64,000 bases of DNA from Gordionus sp. m RMFG-2023. Its lineage: Eukaryota; Nematomorpha; Gordioida; Chordodea; Parachordodidae. The notes under the pieces were generated by a model. That model searched no databases, was not told where the DNA came from, and was given only the letters and a program-made list of their open reading frames with translations. The stretch spans positions 54,165,561 to 54,229,560 of the forward strand of contig NC_088775.1 of assembly GCF_954871325.1 (NCBI RefSeq). The letters run 5' to 3'. Of the stretch, positions 24,597 through 36,649 are shown piece after piece. Positions within the stretch are counted from its first letter, which is position 1; the number at the start of each line of letters is the position of its first letter. A program made the translations under genes and the position numbers.

Positions 24597-24975
24597 TTCA
24601 TTACCAATTAAATTAGAATAGTTTATAAAATACACTTTTTTTTTATTTATTGTGAAGAACATACTCATATAATAAGAAAATCAATAATTAATAAAATATT
24701 TAATACTGAGTTAATTATAATAATCAGAGTATTTAAAATAGATTCATAATTTTATAAGATAATCGAATTTTTTAAATAATTTATCATTAGACATTTCCCG
24801 TATCGGCTTATTTAACATTGTGCCAAAACTAAATAGCCTTTCAATTAAAGCTGATGAAGGTATCGCAGTATTATAATTATAAAAAATTTCCTTAATTGAA
24901 GGATAATAATTTCGCTTTTATAATGTATTTCGACTTTCTGAATATAATACAAAACCTCCCGTTTGTATTATTAAA
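24597..24975 (-). pseudogene. hAT dimerisation-domain exon of the interrupted outer element
   Basis: On the minus strand, from about 24960 to a stop at 24744-24746: NYYPSIKEIFYNYNTAIPSS, ALIERLFSFGTMLNKPIR, DKLFKKFDYL. This is the hAT C-terminal domain (P.SA.IERLFS.G). The same exon, diverged, is on the plus strand at 41341-41467. Sequence upstream on this strand (to about 25130) has several stops. It continues the terminus at 20871 after the inserted hAT. Confidence 0.75.
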
Positions 24976-25139
24976 CTCAGCAACATTTGTTTCACCAATA
25001 GAAAAATAATCATCATTTTCTTTATTAGTTGTCAAATCTATTGGTGTTATAGTTTGAGCTTGATTATATTCTTTGGTACTATATTTAGGGATTGTTTTAA
25101 TAATATATTTTGAAAGTATTTTTTTTTATCATCCGACCA

Positions 25140-25232
25140 ATGATATATATAACTATAGATTGACGATCATGCATAAAAAAACGTCCACCTATTGAAATCA
25201 GCTGTAGCGCCATTTTGTAGCTTGTACGTTGA
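25140..25232 (-). repeat. dispersed AAAATGGCG repeat, copy 2
   Basis: The minus strand reads CAAAATGGCGCTACAGCTGA, GTGGACG, ATGCATGATCGTCAATCTAT and AGTTATATATATCATTGG, closely matching 42795-42895 and more loosely 18385-18465. Confidence 0.65.
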
Positions 25233-25259
25233 TCAAATCCTCAATAATAATAATAAATT

Positions 25260-26774
25260 TTAAAAATTTAACAATTTTATATCTAATAATTTGTTAATAA
25301 TGTAATTATGTAAAATAATTAAATGAATCCTAACCTCAACTGATCTTCAATTAAATTACATTGGTATTCTCTAAAATAAAAAAACTCAACATTTAATACA
25401 ATAATAGTACATAATATCATTAAATTACTTTCACCCAGAAATTATTCAGAAACATAGATTGCTACAATATCACTGAAGCAAAAATCACCAAAATTATACC
25501 CATACAAAATATTCCATACTTATATCTAATACACCCTCAAATATTCAACCAAATAAGGTCCACTGCCTATATATAATTGCCAAAAAAACTTATGACACAG
25601 ATTCCTTTGACTCAATCAAGAAAATACTTCTTTCAATCATAGTTTTAATTAAAGTATCTACTTAGTTAATATTATTATAAAAATAAATTTATTTTTAAAC
25701 ATTCCTCAACCATTTAACCCCCAATCATTTATTAGAAAGTCTAATTTATTTTATACATATTAATTGCAAATATTAAAATCATTTATTTTTTTATATATAT
25801 TTGTTAATTTTTCTAATAAAATTAGTTTTTATAGCTTATCAAATTCACTTGATGTTTCAAAAAAAATCTTACTATCCACTTATTGTTCATTTATGGAATC
25901 CTTATTATTAAATATAATAATATTTTATGATTCATATCTTATTAATAAATAAAAATGATGCACCAATATTTATTGTAGTTGCTGGTACTTTTAATTTTAG
26001 GTAAGTAATTTATACCTTAAAATAATAATCAAAATTTATATAAAAGATCTGTATAGATATAATTAAATAAAATCTACAAATTTTGTTTTACTAATAAGAG
26101 AAATCAATGTTAATTTTTTTCTTACTTTTTTAACTTATTTTTATTTTGTATTTATTGATTTTATTATAAAGGATGAACCAAAGATATACTCTAAAAGTAG
26201 ATGAAGATCAATTAATTACGTTAAGAAAATAAGATTTTATAAAAAAAAATCCTGTCAATTAAAAAAATTTTTGGATTATGTGTTCTAGATGAAATAAGTT
26301 AAACCATCTTAAAAGATGGGTTGAGAGCTCATCTCACTTAATTTTTATTGTAATAATCATTTATAATTTTTTTTGTTTTAATTATTTCATCTTAATTATA
26401 AATGACAAATGAAAACATCTTTTTTTTTTTTCAATAAAAACATAGTGTAATAATAACATTTTTTGCATGAGTATAAATTATTATATAAATCATTTAAATA
26501 AGGTTTATACAAAATATATAAAAATATAAATGTCTACACTTTAAAAAACAAAATGTATTTTTAATAATGTGATGATTCACATTCATATTATCTTTGATTA
26601 TAAACATTCATCCTTTTTGATTCTATCATTACCTATAAAAAATAAAATATATTTACATTAGCATAGATTATATATAATATCATAATTTTTATAATATGTC
26701 TTATATCAGGCCTGTTCTTTATACAATATAATTTTTAAAAAATAAAAGAAGATATAAATATTAATTTACATGAC
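25260..26774. other. no gene seen
   Basis: A+T-rich, stops in all frames. One perfect short hairpin (AACCATCTTAAAAGATGGGTT, about 26302) is the only structure noted. It might mark the 3' end region of the P-like element but has no proven partner. Confidence 0.45.
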
Positions 26775-27873
26775 TTAATGATTATTAAATTGTAATGCTT
26801 TTGTAAGATTTTGCCTCACACCAGTTCTCAATTCCTGGTTTCTCAAGTCAGCAAAATGAAAAAATCTAATATTTAAATATCTTTAAAAAAAATAGTATTA
26901 AAACTAATAAATGATTACCTTTGAACAATTAATTTTACAAGAATTTGAAAATGGCTGTAACCAATCTCATCATTAATATGTTCAGTAAGATCAATAAAAA
27001 TATTTGTACCAATTATTGTGGAAAAAACCAACACTTCCATTTTTTTAATAATATTTTTATGTTTAATATCATTTTGATAAGTTCTAAATGAACTTTCACA
27101 AATTCTGCATGACATACTAGAAGAAGGAATCACTAACCCCCCATTATTTTTAAAATTTATGAGCATATTATTTATATTATTATCAATATATGAATCACTG
27201 ACCATTGCATTAATGCAAACATCACATCGTACCTTTTTTTCTTTAATAAGTTGTTGTACTATATATCCCAAAATATAAGTTGTTAAATTATCTAAATATA
27301 ATGATAATTTCGGGATATGAGGATTTGTTTGGCTAAAATAATAAGATAATGCCTGGGGTATTATTGGATTTGAAATAGTTTTGATAGAATTAAAATCATC
27401 GTCATGATTATTTTGAAAATTTGAACATATTAATTGAGTGTTATCTAAGGAAATGCAATTTCCTGTAATTGTAGTATCCAATTTCGCCATTAATGAAATG
27501 CGAACAGCAGATCGAATACCTTTAAAAAATATTTAATAATTATATATTTATTATCAAACTTTCATTTTTTGTTTGTGGAAAGCAATATGTGCTTTGTGCA
27601 ATTTATTTGCAGCACGTAAACCTTCGCACTCCTGCAATTTATGTAAATTTTGTATATGCTTCCAATCTATTATCTATAAATACAAAATAAATATTTAATC
27701 AAATTTAATATAGCTAGCTACCTCTCCATTTGATTCATTTATTAAAATTTCCTACTCCGCTAATAGATTTCTAAGTAATTTGAGCATATGACAAACATCT
27801 AGTAACATATATATTTTTTCCGATTTATAAAATTCCAGCTCAATATATGGAATGATATTATCAGGATCCATAC

Positions 27874-28208
27874 CAGTGGCATAGCTAGGAATTTTTCTTA
27901 GAGGGGGTCCATACATATAAAATGCAAAATCATAACCATATCTTCGATAATATATAATAAATATATTTTTTAAATGCATCAATAATATGTTATTATAATT
28001 TAGTCGATTATTCTCAATGACTTTATAATAATACTATCCAGAATAATTTCAATAGTAATATAATATCCTTCCACAAACATCAAAACCTGAAAAATATAAA
28101 TATTAATGGTATTAGTCACTTTTAAGTCTTTAGAACGTAAAATCTAAAAAAAAATTTTGCTCTGGGAGGGGTCCAAACCTAAAAACCACCCCCGTAGCTA
28201 CGCCACTG
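27874..28208. mobile_element. hAT MITE inserted in the P-like transposase
   Basis: Tips CAGTGGCATAGCTAGG and (inverted) CAGTGGCGTAGCTACGGG, typical of a common hAT group. Exact 8-bp duplication ATCCATAC (27866-27873 and 28209-28216). It is 335 bp and noncoding. It splits the transposase between GVSMD and DPDNIIPY, so it arrived after the P-like copy. Confidence 0.93.
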
Positions 28209-29439
28209 ATCCATACTAACACCAAGCAGTTTGCTCATTTTTTTATTAACAGCACATCCATCACATACTATGGCCTTACAGATAATTCCTGTTTTATTTA
28301 GATTGAACAATGCAACTCTCACTAAATAGCTAGGATATCTGAATTCATTTGTGAAACTAGAAAATAGGCTATTGGCATTTACCAGCTGCTATTAAGACAG
28401 GTAGCCATAAGAAACAGTGCCTTTGTTGCTTCTGGACAAGATTTATCTTCTTTTGTTGATTTTGTCCCATCACCTAAATCAACATAACCATGATATTCTG
28501 CTTTGTGGGGGTCATAATCTATTTGAGTTTTAATATGCATTTCATCAAGGCTAAGTACACAATACAACTGCTTTTCTGATTTTTTTTTGGTAGCTTTTAA
28601 TTTAAGTAAATGAAATAGAAAGGAAACCTTTATTTAATTTAATTTATTTTTTTTAAATTATTATAATAAACCTGGCATAATTTCAATCTTGCGACTCCAT
28701 GCCCTTAATGTGGATTCCGGAGGCATACAAAAGTGTGATTTGAGATATCTGTAAGCCTTAGGTGAATAAAAATGCATAGTCAATGCAAATTGACGGAATT
28801 CACTAGTATATATTTTTTTGTGGGTTTGAGATGCCTCCACTGTGTATATGTGTTTTAAGGAATATAGAAGATGTCCCTGTAAATTGCCTGTCTATAATAT
28901 TTTCGACATCATCTGATAACAAATTTTCATCTTTTAGTGAAGTGATTATTGTTTGTAAATTGATTATTTTATTTTTTCCTTTTTTTGAGCTCCTATAATA
29001 AGCATGTGCCCTTTTTTTAAGCGTTTAATAATAGCCTTGTGGTAAATAATTTTTCTTTTTAATGTTTCATATGTCGCGGAATAATTATGATCATTTATTA
29101 TATGTATAATTGGATCATTTTCATATAATATATCACTTTTTAATGGTGTATGTTATTTGAATAAACATTCGTTTTCTAAAAAGTATACATTTTAAAATAT
29201 TGTTTTAACTATGTAATGATATTGTTAACATACATCATGAAGTGGCTTAGATATACTAAATATTGATGGAATTGAATCTTCCTTCAATAAAATCTTTCCG
29301 GATAAAGTATGAATGAAACAAGTATTTTTAAAATGCCTTCCACAAATAATACTATATTTATTAGGCATAAAATTTTTCCTATTTATAGCCTGTAACCATT
29401 TTTCCAATAATTATTTGGATTTTAATGGAAATCTATATT

Positions 29440-29700
29440 TAAAAATAGGTGAATAATAATGAGTAAAATATAAGATATATTTATGACATTGATACAAAGA
29501 TAGATAGTATATAAAAATCAATATAAATATCAGATCAGTTATTAGTAATATAGTTATGAATCAGTGAAAATTTGTTGATTGGCAGAGCCTCTATTAATAT
29601 ATATATGGTTTACATATTTCTTACAAATATTTAAAATGAAACTGTATCATAGTAAATATGTATTTTAAAAATGGCTAACTCAATATTTTATCCAGAAAAA
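29440..29700 (+). repeat. dispersed repeat plus MITE scrap inside the P-like gene's first intron
   Basis: 29440-29595 matches 15300-15445 (ATATATTTATGACATTGAT, AGATAGATAGTATATAAAAA, GATTGGCAGAGCCTC). Just beyond, 29655-29700 matches the left interior of the TAGTGTTGTTAA MITE (AAAAATGGCTAACTCAATAT, TTTATCCAGAAAAATATT). Both sit between inferred exons 1 and 2 of the P-like gene. Confidence 0.5.
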
Positions 29701-29959
29701 TATTTAGGCAAAGTTCAAAATAGAAATCTTATCAACTCAAGAGGAAGAAGCATTATTTGTCCTAGCAATAAAAATGAGAAAACTTTATATTTTTACTAAA
29801 TAAGGATTTTTTTTCAATGTTTGTAGCTTATTAATGCTTTATGTAATAAATATGTTGCATATAAAAAATAATATATATACTTATGATAAGAAATATGTGT
29901 ATTAGATTCTATTTTATTTGTTTTATTACAATTATGAACACAGCACACTCCCATTATCT

Positions 29960-30290
29960 AAATAAAATAATAAAAGTGATATTAAAAGATCTGTTTTGCA
30001 TGTATCCTAAGATGCATTAACATAAGATTTATAAGTCCATGCAGGATTAGGTTAAACTATATTTTTAAAAATTAAAAGGTGGGTTAGTCTTAGATTTATT
30101 TTTTAAATATAATCACCTAGACCACCTTCATAAAAAAAGTCTTATGAAAATTTAAGAATAAAAGATACTATAAAATATTATATCATAAATCGAAACCTTT
30201 AAAACTAAATTATCGTAGTAGACTCGTTTTGGTATCGTCCCTCTAATTCGTATGAAAATTTAGGAAATAGGTTTTTTGTCGTAATTGCAA
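29960..30290. other. no gene seen between P-like gene and MULE
   Basis: Short A+T-rich spacer, no open frame. It contains the outer GTTCGTTCCCAAA motif (30293-30305), repeated at 30326-30338 near the MULE end. Confidence 0.4.
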
Positions 30291-30512
30291 TAGTTCGTTC
30301 CCAAAAAAAAGCCAATTTGCAATAGTTCGTTCCCAAAGTCGTATAACCACTAAATCGCCATGTTCAAAATCGCCAAAACGTCCAATAACACCCTCAAAAC
30401 ATCCCCAAAAAGAGCTTCAAAAAATGGCCGCTAAAATTTAAAAAATAAGCCAAAGTTGTTTAGAAAGGATTATTTTATTTATAATATTTAACAGAAACCT
30501 TTTTGCATCAAT

Positions 30513-33161
30513 ATGAATTTACAAGATTATTCCAGGATACCAAATATTCAATTTAAAGTAAATTACCATTATTATTACATTATATATTTTTATTAGAAAA
30601 CCCAAAAAAACAATGATGTAATTGTCTATTTGGGCTATGAATATTTAATCAAGGGCAATGGTCAAAATTACATTTACCTAATATGTAGATGTAAATGTGG
30701 GGGTCGAGCCAAGCTTTCACTAGTAGATATTGTTGTTACAAAACAACATATTGACACTTGTAAATGTAAGAATATATCTTCTTCATATATTGTAACAAAT
30801 TATTTATTTTTAAAGATGCAACAGTATCAAGGCTCCCTAATTCTTTGCAATGTATTTTAAAATTTTTATTAAACTTAATATTTTTTTTAGCAAATAATAA
30901 TCCTATCCCCCAAATACCTCAAATTAGGACAACAGGTGGTATATTATTGCAATATTTTATTTTATATCATTTATTTTTTAAGATGCAACAGTATCAAGGC
31001 TCCCTATTCCTTTACAATGTATTTTAAAAATTTTTAAACTTAATATATTTTTTTAGCAAATGATAATCTTATCCCCCAAATACCTCAAATTAGAGTCCTC
31101 GAATTTCCTCAAATTAGGGCAACAGGAGGTATATTATTACAATATTTTATTTTATATCATTTATTTTTAAAGATGCAACAATATCAAGGCTCCCTGTTCC
31201 TTTACAATGTATTTTAAAATTTTTATTAAACTTAATATATTTTTTTTAGCAAATGATAATCTTATCCCCCAAATACCTCAAATTAGGGCAACAGGAGGTA
31301 TATTATTACAATATTTTATTTTATATAATTTATTTTTAAAGATGCAACAGTATCAAGGCTCCCTGTTCCTTTACAATGTATTTTAAAATTTTCATTAAAC
31401 TTAATATTTTTTTAGCAAATAATAATCTTATCCCCCAAATACCTCAAATTAGGACAACAGGAGGTATAATAATACAATATTTTATTTTATATCATTTATT
31501 TTTAAAGATGCTACAGTAACACATTTACAATTGCATTCTTCTTCAAGCCCACCATTAAATTTATTGCCTAATGTAGATGGTAATTAAATATTTTTATTGA
31601 ATAAAATTAAATAAACTATAGATGATTTTGAAATAATAGATGCGGCATATGCTATGCTTGACATAAATCAAAACATTTATGGTAAAAATATAATATAATG
31701 ATATAATATATATATGTTATTAAAGGTCAATTTGTTAATGGTCAAAAGGGAAAACCATTCCTCTTTTATCGAGAATATCTCTATCGTTTTCACTATGAAA
31801 GGGGGGATGTAGTTCAGTACCGTTGCAGAAAACAAGGCTGTCCTGCAAAATGTAAATATGACCATATTTACATTTCATCAGGTGTACATGAACACCAACC
31901 TGATGTCGGGTATTTTGAGGTCCTCAAAACAAGAGAAGTTCTTGAAAGAACTATTGCCCAAAATCCTACCGAAACAAGGATGAATATTTATCAAAAAACT
32001 ATCGATATTAGATGTTTAGAGACTACTCACATCGAAAATTATCCAGAGGCAATCCCTCCTTTTATATCAATTAGGGGTCATATTGACAGACTTCTAAAGA
32101 AATATAGGCCTTCCATGCCTCATTCAATTGAGGATATAATATTAACGCCTGTATATGCAACCTCTACCAGATCTCAAAGATTTCACATCCCTACTGAATC
32201 TAATAGGATATTGGTCTTTGGGACTACGGATATGTTAAAATTGTTGGGAGCTGCTACGACAATATATATGGACGGAACTTTCTACATAGTCCCGAGATTA
32301 TATTGTCAGCTCTATACCATACACGTGATGTATGAAAACATCATGATACCAGTTGTATATGCTCTCCTTCCAGATAAATCAAGGGAGACATATATTCAAC
32401 TTTTTCATATAGTCAAAAATTTTTGTACCCGTGAAGGTATTAATTTCAATCCTCCAATTGGCCAAACAGATTTTGAGGCGGCAGCTATATCTGCTCTTCG
32501 ATTTGTATTCCCAAATATAGTGATCAAAGGTTAAATTATAATATATGAAAATTATAATTTAAAATATTTAGGATGTTTCTTCCATTATTCTCAAGCTTTA
32601 TGGCGGAAATGTCAAGCTTTGGGTTTAGTTAGGGACTACCTGAACGACTCCCATGTCCATATAGTTGTTAGGCGGATGACAACTTTACCATTTTGCAAGG
32701 AGGAGCATTTGGCCGAGGTACTTTTATCTTGCTACTCAATGGCAACTAACAATCCATCCCTACTTCGTTTTATGGAGTATATGGATCATACGTGGCTTGG
32801 TGAAACTGCCTTATTTCCCCAAACTATATGGACAAGGTATAAAAACTTAAAATAATTGTAATCAATCATTCTAATATTTCTAATATTTATTAGGTATCAT
32901 GTAGATGGGCCCCGCACAAATAACCATCTCGAGGGGTTCCATCATGCCCTAAAAAGAAAAACAAGCAGTGCACATCCGAATGTGTACGTCCTAATAAAAA
33001 TATTGATCGAAAATCAGAATTCGAACGATATTAAATTGATACAAATTCATAATGGATCGATTGTTCGGCGGGCAAATCGCACTTATGAAAGATTGAATCA
33101 TAAAATAGACAATTTAACGTCTATGTATGATAGAGAAATTTTAAATTTATTTTCTTTTTAG
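30513..33161 (+). CDS. FLYWCH-MULE transposase 1, 15 inferred exons, open
   Basis: Mutator-like transposase with a DDE core and zinc-binding fingers. Inferred exons: 30513-30557, 30597-30765, ten mini-exons (30816-30851, 30891-30938, 30983-31018, 31057-31128, 31173-31208, 31250-31297, 31342-31377, 31416-31463, 31508-31579, 31622-31681), 31726-32529, 32572-32836, 32894-33161. Introns are 31-57 nt, GT-AG. Together they give 680 codons with no stop. Domains: FLYWCH finger 1 (about 25-70, GYEYLIKGN, ICRCKCGGRAKL, HIDTC); linker 72-235 from the mini-exons; FLYWCH finger 2 (about 240-300, YRCRKQGCPAKC, HEHQ); MULE core with D418 (YMDGTF), D484 (GQTDFE), C505/H508 (CFFH) and E605 (NNHLEGFH). All key residues are present, so it may be active. 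The start ATG at 30513 is the first that joins in frame. Confidence 0.85.
30816..31463 (+). repeat. tandem mini-exon array in MULE 1
   Basis: Four units of about 166-190 bp, each with two mini-exons: a 36-nt one (ATVSRLPVPLQ, preceded by AAAG) and a 48-nt one (NDNLIPQIPQIRATG, preceded by TTTTTTAG). Unit starts are 30816, 30983, 31173 and 31342. The second unit's longer exon (31057-31128) carries an extra in-frame 24 nt, itself a partial repeat (VLEFPQIR). Both exon types start and end in phase 1, so unit number can change without breaking the protein. Confidence 0.88.
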
Positions 33162-33239
33162 ATAAAATATCATTTTTAGTTAATTTTCAATCATCTAATA
33201 TATATTCAAGTTATTCTGATTAAATTATATATATATATT

Positions 33240-33830
33240 AAATTGTGCATTATTACTTTTGTTTTTTATTATATTTATAATCCGAAAATATAATAAATAT
33301 TAATACTTTTTTATATTTTTACAAAGATATACGTATATATGAAATTGTACTTTATTATACTTTTTATTTTTACAAAAGATATACGTATATATGCAATTGT
33401 ACTTTTGTTTTTTAATATATTTATAATCCAAAAATATAATAAATATTAATACTTTTTTATATTTTTACAAAGATATACGTATATATGAAATTGTACTTTA
33501 TTATACTTTTTATTTTTACAAAGATATACGTATATATGAAATTGTACTTTATTATACTTTTTATTTTTACAAAAGATATACGTATATATGCAATTGTACT
33601 TTTGTTTTTTAATATATTTATAATCCAAAAATATAATAAATATTAATACTTTTTTATATTTTTACAAAGATATACGTATATATGAAATTGTACTTTATTA
33701 TACTTTTTATTTTTACAAAGATATACGTATATATGAAATTGTACTTTATTATACTTTTTATATTTACAAAAGATATACGTATATATGCAATTGTACTTTT
33801 GTTTTTTTAATAAATTTATAATCCGAAAAT
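33240..33830 (+). repeat. tandem repeat in the MULE 1 3' region, type 1
   Basis: Units of about 60-100 bp built around AAGATATACGTATATATG plus AAATTGTACTTTATTATAC or CAATTGTACTTTTGTTTTTT, about eight copies of the core. It begins soon after the MULE stop codon. Open frames across it are repeat artefacts. Confidence 0.85.
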
Positions 33831-33837
33831 ATAATCA

Positions 33838-36618
33838 ATAAAAAAATTTATTCTTATAGTTACTAGTAAGACAAGTGAGTTACATATACTTAAGAATCTA
33901 TAAAAAAATTTATTCCTATAGTTTCTAGTAAGACAAGTGAGTTACATATACTTATGAATCAATAAAAAAATTTATTCCTATAGTTTCTAGTTAGACAATT
34001 GAGTTACATATACTTATGAATCAATATAAACCTTAAAAAAAATTTATTCCTATAGTTTCTAGTAAGACAAGTGAGTTACATATACTTATGAATCGATTAA
34101 AAAATTTATTCCTATAGTTTCTAGTAAGACAAGTGAGTTACATATACTTATGAATCAATAAAAAAATTTATTCCTATAGTTTATAGTAAGACAAGTGAGT
34201 TACATATATTTATGAATCGATAAAAAAATTTATTCCTATAGTTTATAGTAAGACAAGTGAGTTATATATACTTATGAATCAATAAAAAAATTTATTCCTA
34301 TAGTTTCTAGTAAGACAAGTGAGTTACATATACTTATGATACAATATAAACCTTAAAAAAATTTATTCCTATAGTTTCTAGTAAGACAAGTGAGTTACAT
34401 ATACTTATGAATCGATTAAAAAATTTATTCCTATAGTTTCTAGTAAGATAAGTGAGTTACATGTACTTATGAATCAATATAAACCTTAAAAAAAATTTAT
34501 TCCTATAGTTTCTAGTAAGACAAGTGAGTTACATATACTTATGAATCAATATAAACCTTAAAAAAAATTTATTCCTATAGTTTATAGTAAGACAAGTGAG
34601 TTACATATATTTATGAATCGATAAAAAAATTTATTCCTATAGTTTATAGTAAGACAAGTGAGTTATATATACTTATGAATCAATAAAAAAATTTATTCCT
34701 ATAGTTTCTAGTAAGACAAGTGAGTTACATATACTTATGAATCAATATAAACCTTAAAAAAATTTATTCCTATAGTTTATAGTAAGACAAGTGAGTTACA
34801 TATATTTATGAATCGATAAAAAAATTTATTCCTATAGTTTATAGTAAGACAAGTGAGTTATATATACTTATGAATCAATAAAAAAATTTATTCCTATAGT
34901 TTCTAGTAAGACAAGTGATTAACATATACTTATGAATCAATAAAAAAATTTATTCCTATAGTTTCTAGTAAGATAAGTGAGTTACATATACTTATGAATC
35001 AATATAAACCTTAAAAAAAATTTATTCCTATAGTTTCTAGTAAGACAAGTGATTAACATATACTTATGAATCAATAAAAAAATTTATTCCTATAGTTTGT
35101 AGTAAGACAAGTGAGTTACATATACTTATGAATCAATATAAACCTTAAAAAAAATTTATTCCTATAGTTTCTAGTAAGACAAGTGATTAACATATACTTA
35201 TGAATCAATAAAAAAATTTATTCCTATAGTTTCTAGTAAGATAAGTGAGTTACATATACTTATGAATCAATATAAACCTTAAAAAAAATTTATTCCTATA
35301 GTTTCTAGTAAGACAAGTGAGTTACATATACTTATGAATCAATATAAACCTTAAAAAAAAATTTATTCCTATAGTTTATAGTAAGACAAGTGAGTTACAG
35401 ATACTTATGAATCGATTAAAAAATTTATTCCTATAGTTTCTAGTAAGACAAGTGAGTTACATATACTTATGAATCGATTAAAAAATTTATTCCTATAGTT
35501 TCTAGTAAGACAATTGAGTTACATATACTTATGAATCAATATAAACCTTAAAAAAAATTTATTCCTATAGTTTCTAGTAAGACAAGTGATAAACATATAC
35601 TTATGAATCAATAAAAAAATTCATTCCTATAGTTTCTAGTAAGATAAGTGAGTTACATATACTTATGAATCAATATAAACCTTAAAAAAAATTTATTCCT
35701 ATAGTTTCTAGTAAGACAAGTGAGTTACATATACTTATGAATCAATATAAACCTTAAAAAAAATTTATTCCTATAGTTTATAGTAAGACAAGTGAGTTAC
35801 ATATATTTATGAATCGATAAAAAAATTTATTCCTATAGTTTATAGTAAGACAAGTGAGTTATATATACTTATGAATCAATAAAAAAATTTATTCCTATAG
35901 TTTCTAGTAAGACAAGTGAGTTACATATACTTATGAATCAATATAAACCTTAAAAAAATTTATTCCTATAGTTTCTAGTAAGACAAGTGAGTTACATATA
36001 CTTATGAATCGATTAAAAAATTTATTCCTATAGTTTCTAGTAAGACAATTGAGTTACATATACTTATGAATCAATATAAACCTTAAAAAAAATTTATTCC
36101 TATAGTTTCTAGTAAGACAAGTGATTAACATATACTTATGAATCAATATAAACCTTAAAAAAATTTATTCCTATAGTTTCTAGTAAGACAAGTGAGTTAC
36201 ATATACTTATGAATCAATATAAACCTTAAAAAAATTTATTCCTATAGTTTCTAGTAAGACAAGTGAGTTACATATACTTATGAATCAATAAAAAAATTTA
36301 TTCCTATAGTTTCTAGTAAGACAAGTGAGTTACATATACTTATGAATCAATATAAACCTTAAAAAAAATTTATTCCTATAGTTTCTAGTAAGACAAGTGA
36401 GTTACATATACTTATGAATCAATAAAAAAATTTATTCCTATAGTTTCTAGTAAGACAAGTGAGTTACATATACTTATGAATCAATAAAAATATATTCCTA
36501 TAGTTTCTAGTAATACAAGTGAGTTACATATACTTATTAATCAATATAAACCTTTAAAAAAATTTATTCCTATAGTTTCTAGTAAGACAAGTGAGTTTCA
36601 TATACTTCCGAATCAATA
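33838..36618 (+). repeat. 62/70-bp satellite-like tandem array
   Basis: About 42 head-to-tail copies of a unit containing TTTATTCCTATAGTTTCTAG and TAAGACAAGTGAGTTACATA. Short (about 62 bp) and long (about 70 bp, with an extra ATAAACC) variants alternate in irregular blocks, suggesting repeated unequal exchange. Variants (GATTAACAT, TTTATAG) also recur as multi-unit blocks, a sign of higher-order structure. Noncoding. Confidence 0.95.
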
Positions 36619-36649
36619 TGACCACCATCCACTACATTTCAAATATTAT

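Larger units (their letters stand above)
26775..29954 (-). pseudogene. THAP9 / P-element-like transposase gene, multi-exon, broken
   Basis: P-type transposases bind DNA through a THAP finger and cut with an RNase H-like core. Inferred exons (minus): 29954-29881 begins MGVCCVHNCNKTNK, the first half of a C2CH THAP finger. 29432-29234 gives FPLKSK, WLQAINRKNF, YSIICGRHF and SIPSIFS, completing it. About 28960-28672 has SEFRQFALTMHFYSPKAYRY and PPESTLRAWSRKI. 28627-27735 has VLSLDEMHIKTQIDYD with a catalytic-type aspartate, GYVDLGDG, KALFLMATCLN, VCDGCAVNKKMSKLLG and YMLLDVCHMLKLLRNLL. About 27680-27555 has IIDWKHIQNLHKLQECEGLR and AANKLHKAH. About 27530-26915 has LTTYILGYIVQQLI and CDVCINAMVSD. 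26865-26775 has FFHFADLRNQ up to the stop. Breaks: in-frame stops in the THAP exon (about 29412), after LNSSW (about 28378) and after LLAE (about 27753), plus a hAT MITE inserted in the fourth exon. Terminal repeats were not identified. Confidence 0.85.

Noticed and set aside
33446-33628. A 60-codon open frame on the minus strand
   Set aside because: It lies wholly in the ATATACGTATATATG tandem repeat and repeats a Lys/Tyr peptide.
33838-36618. Regularly spaced repeats resembling a CRISPR array
   Set aside because: The whole 62/70-bp unit is repeated with no unique spacers, and the context is an animal genome.
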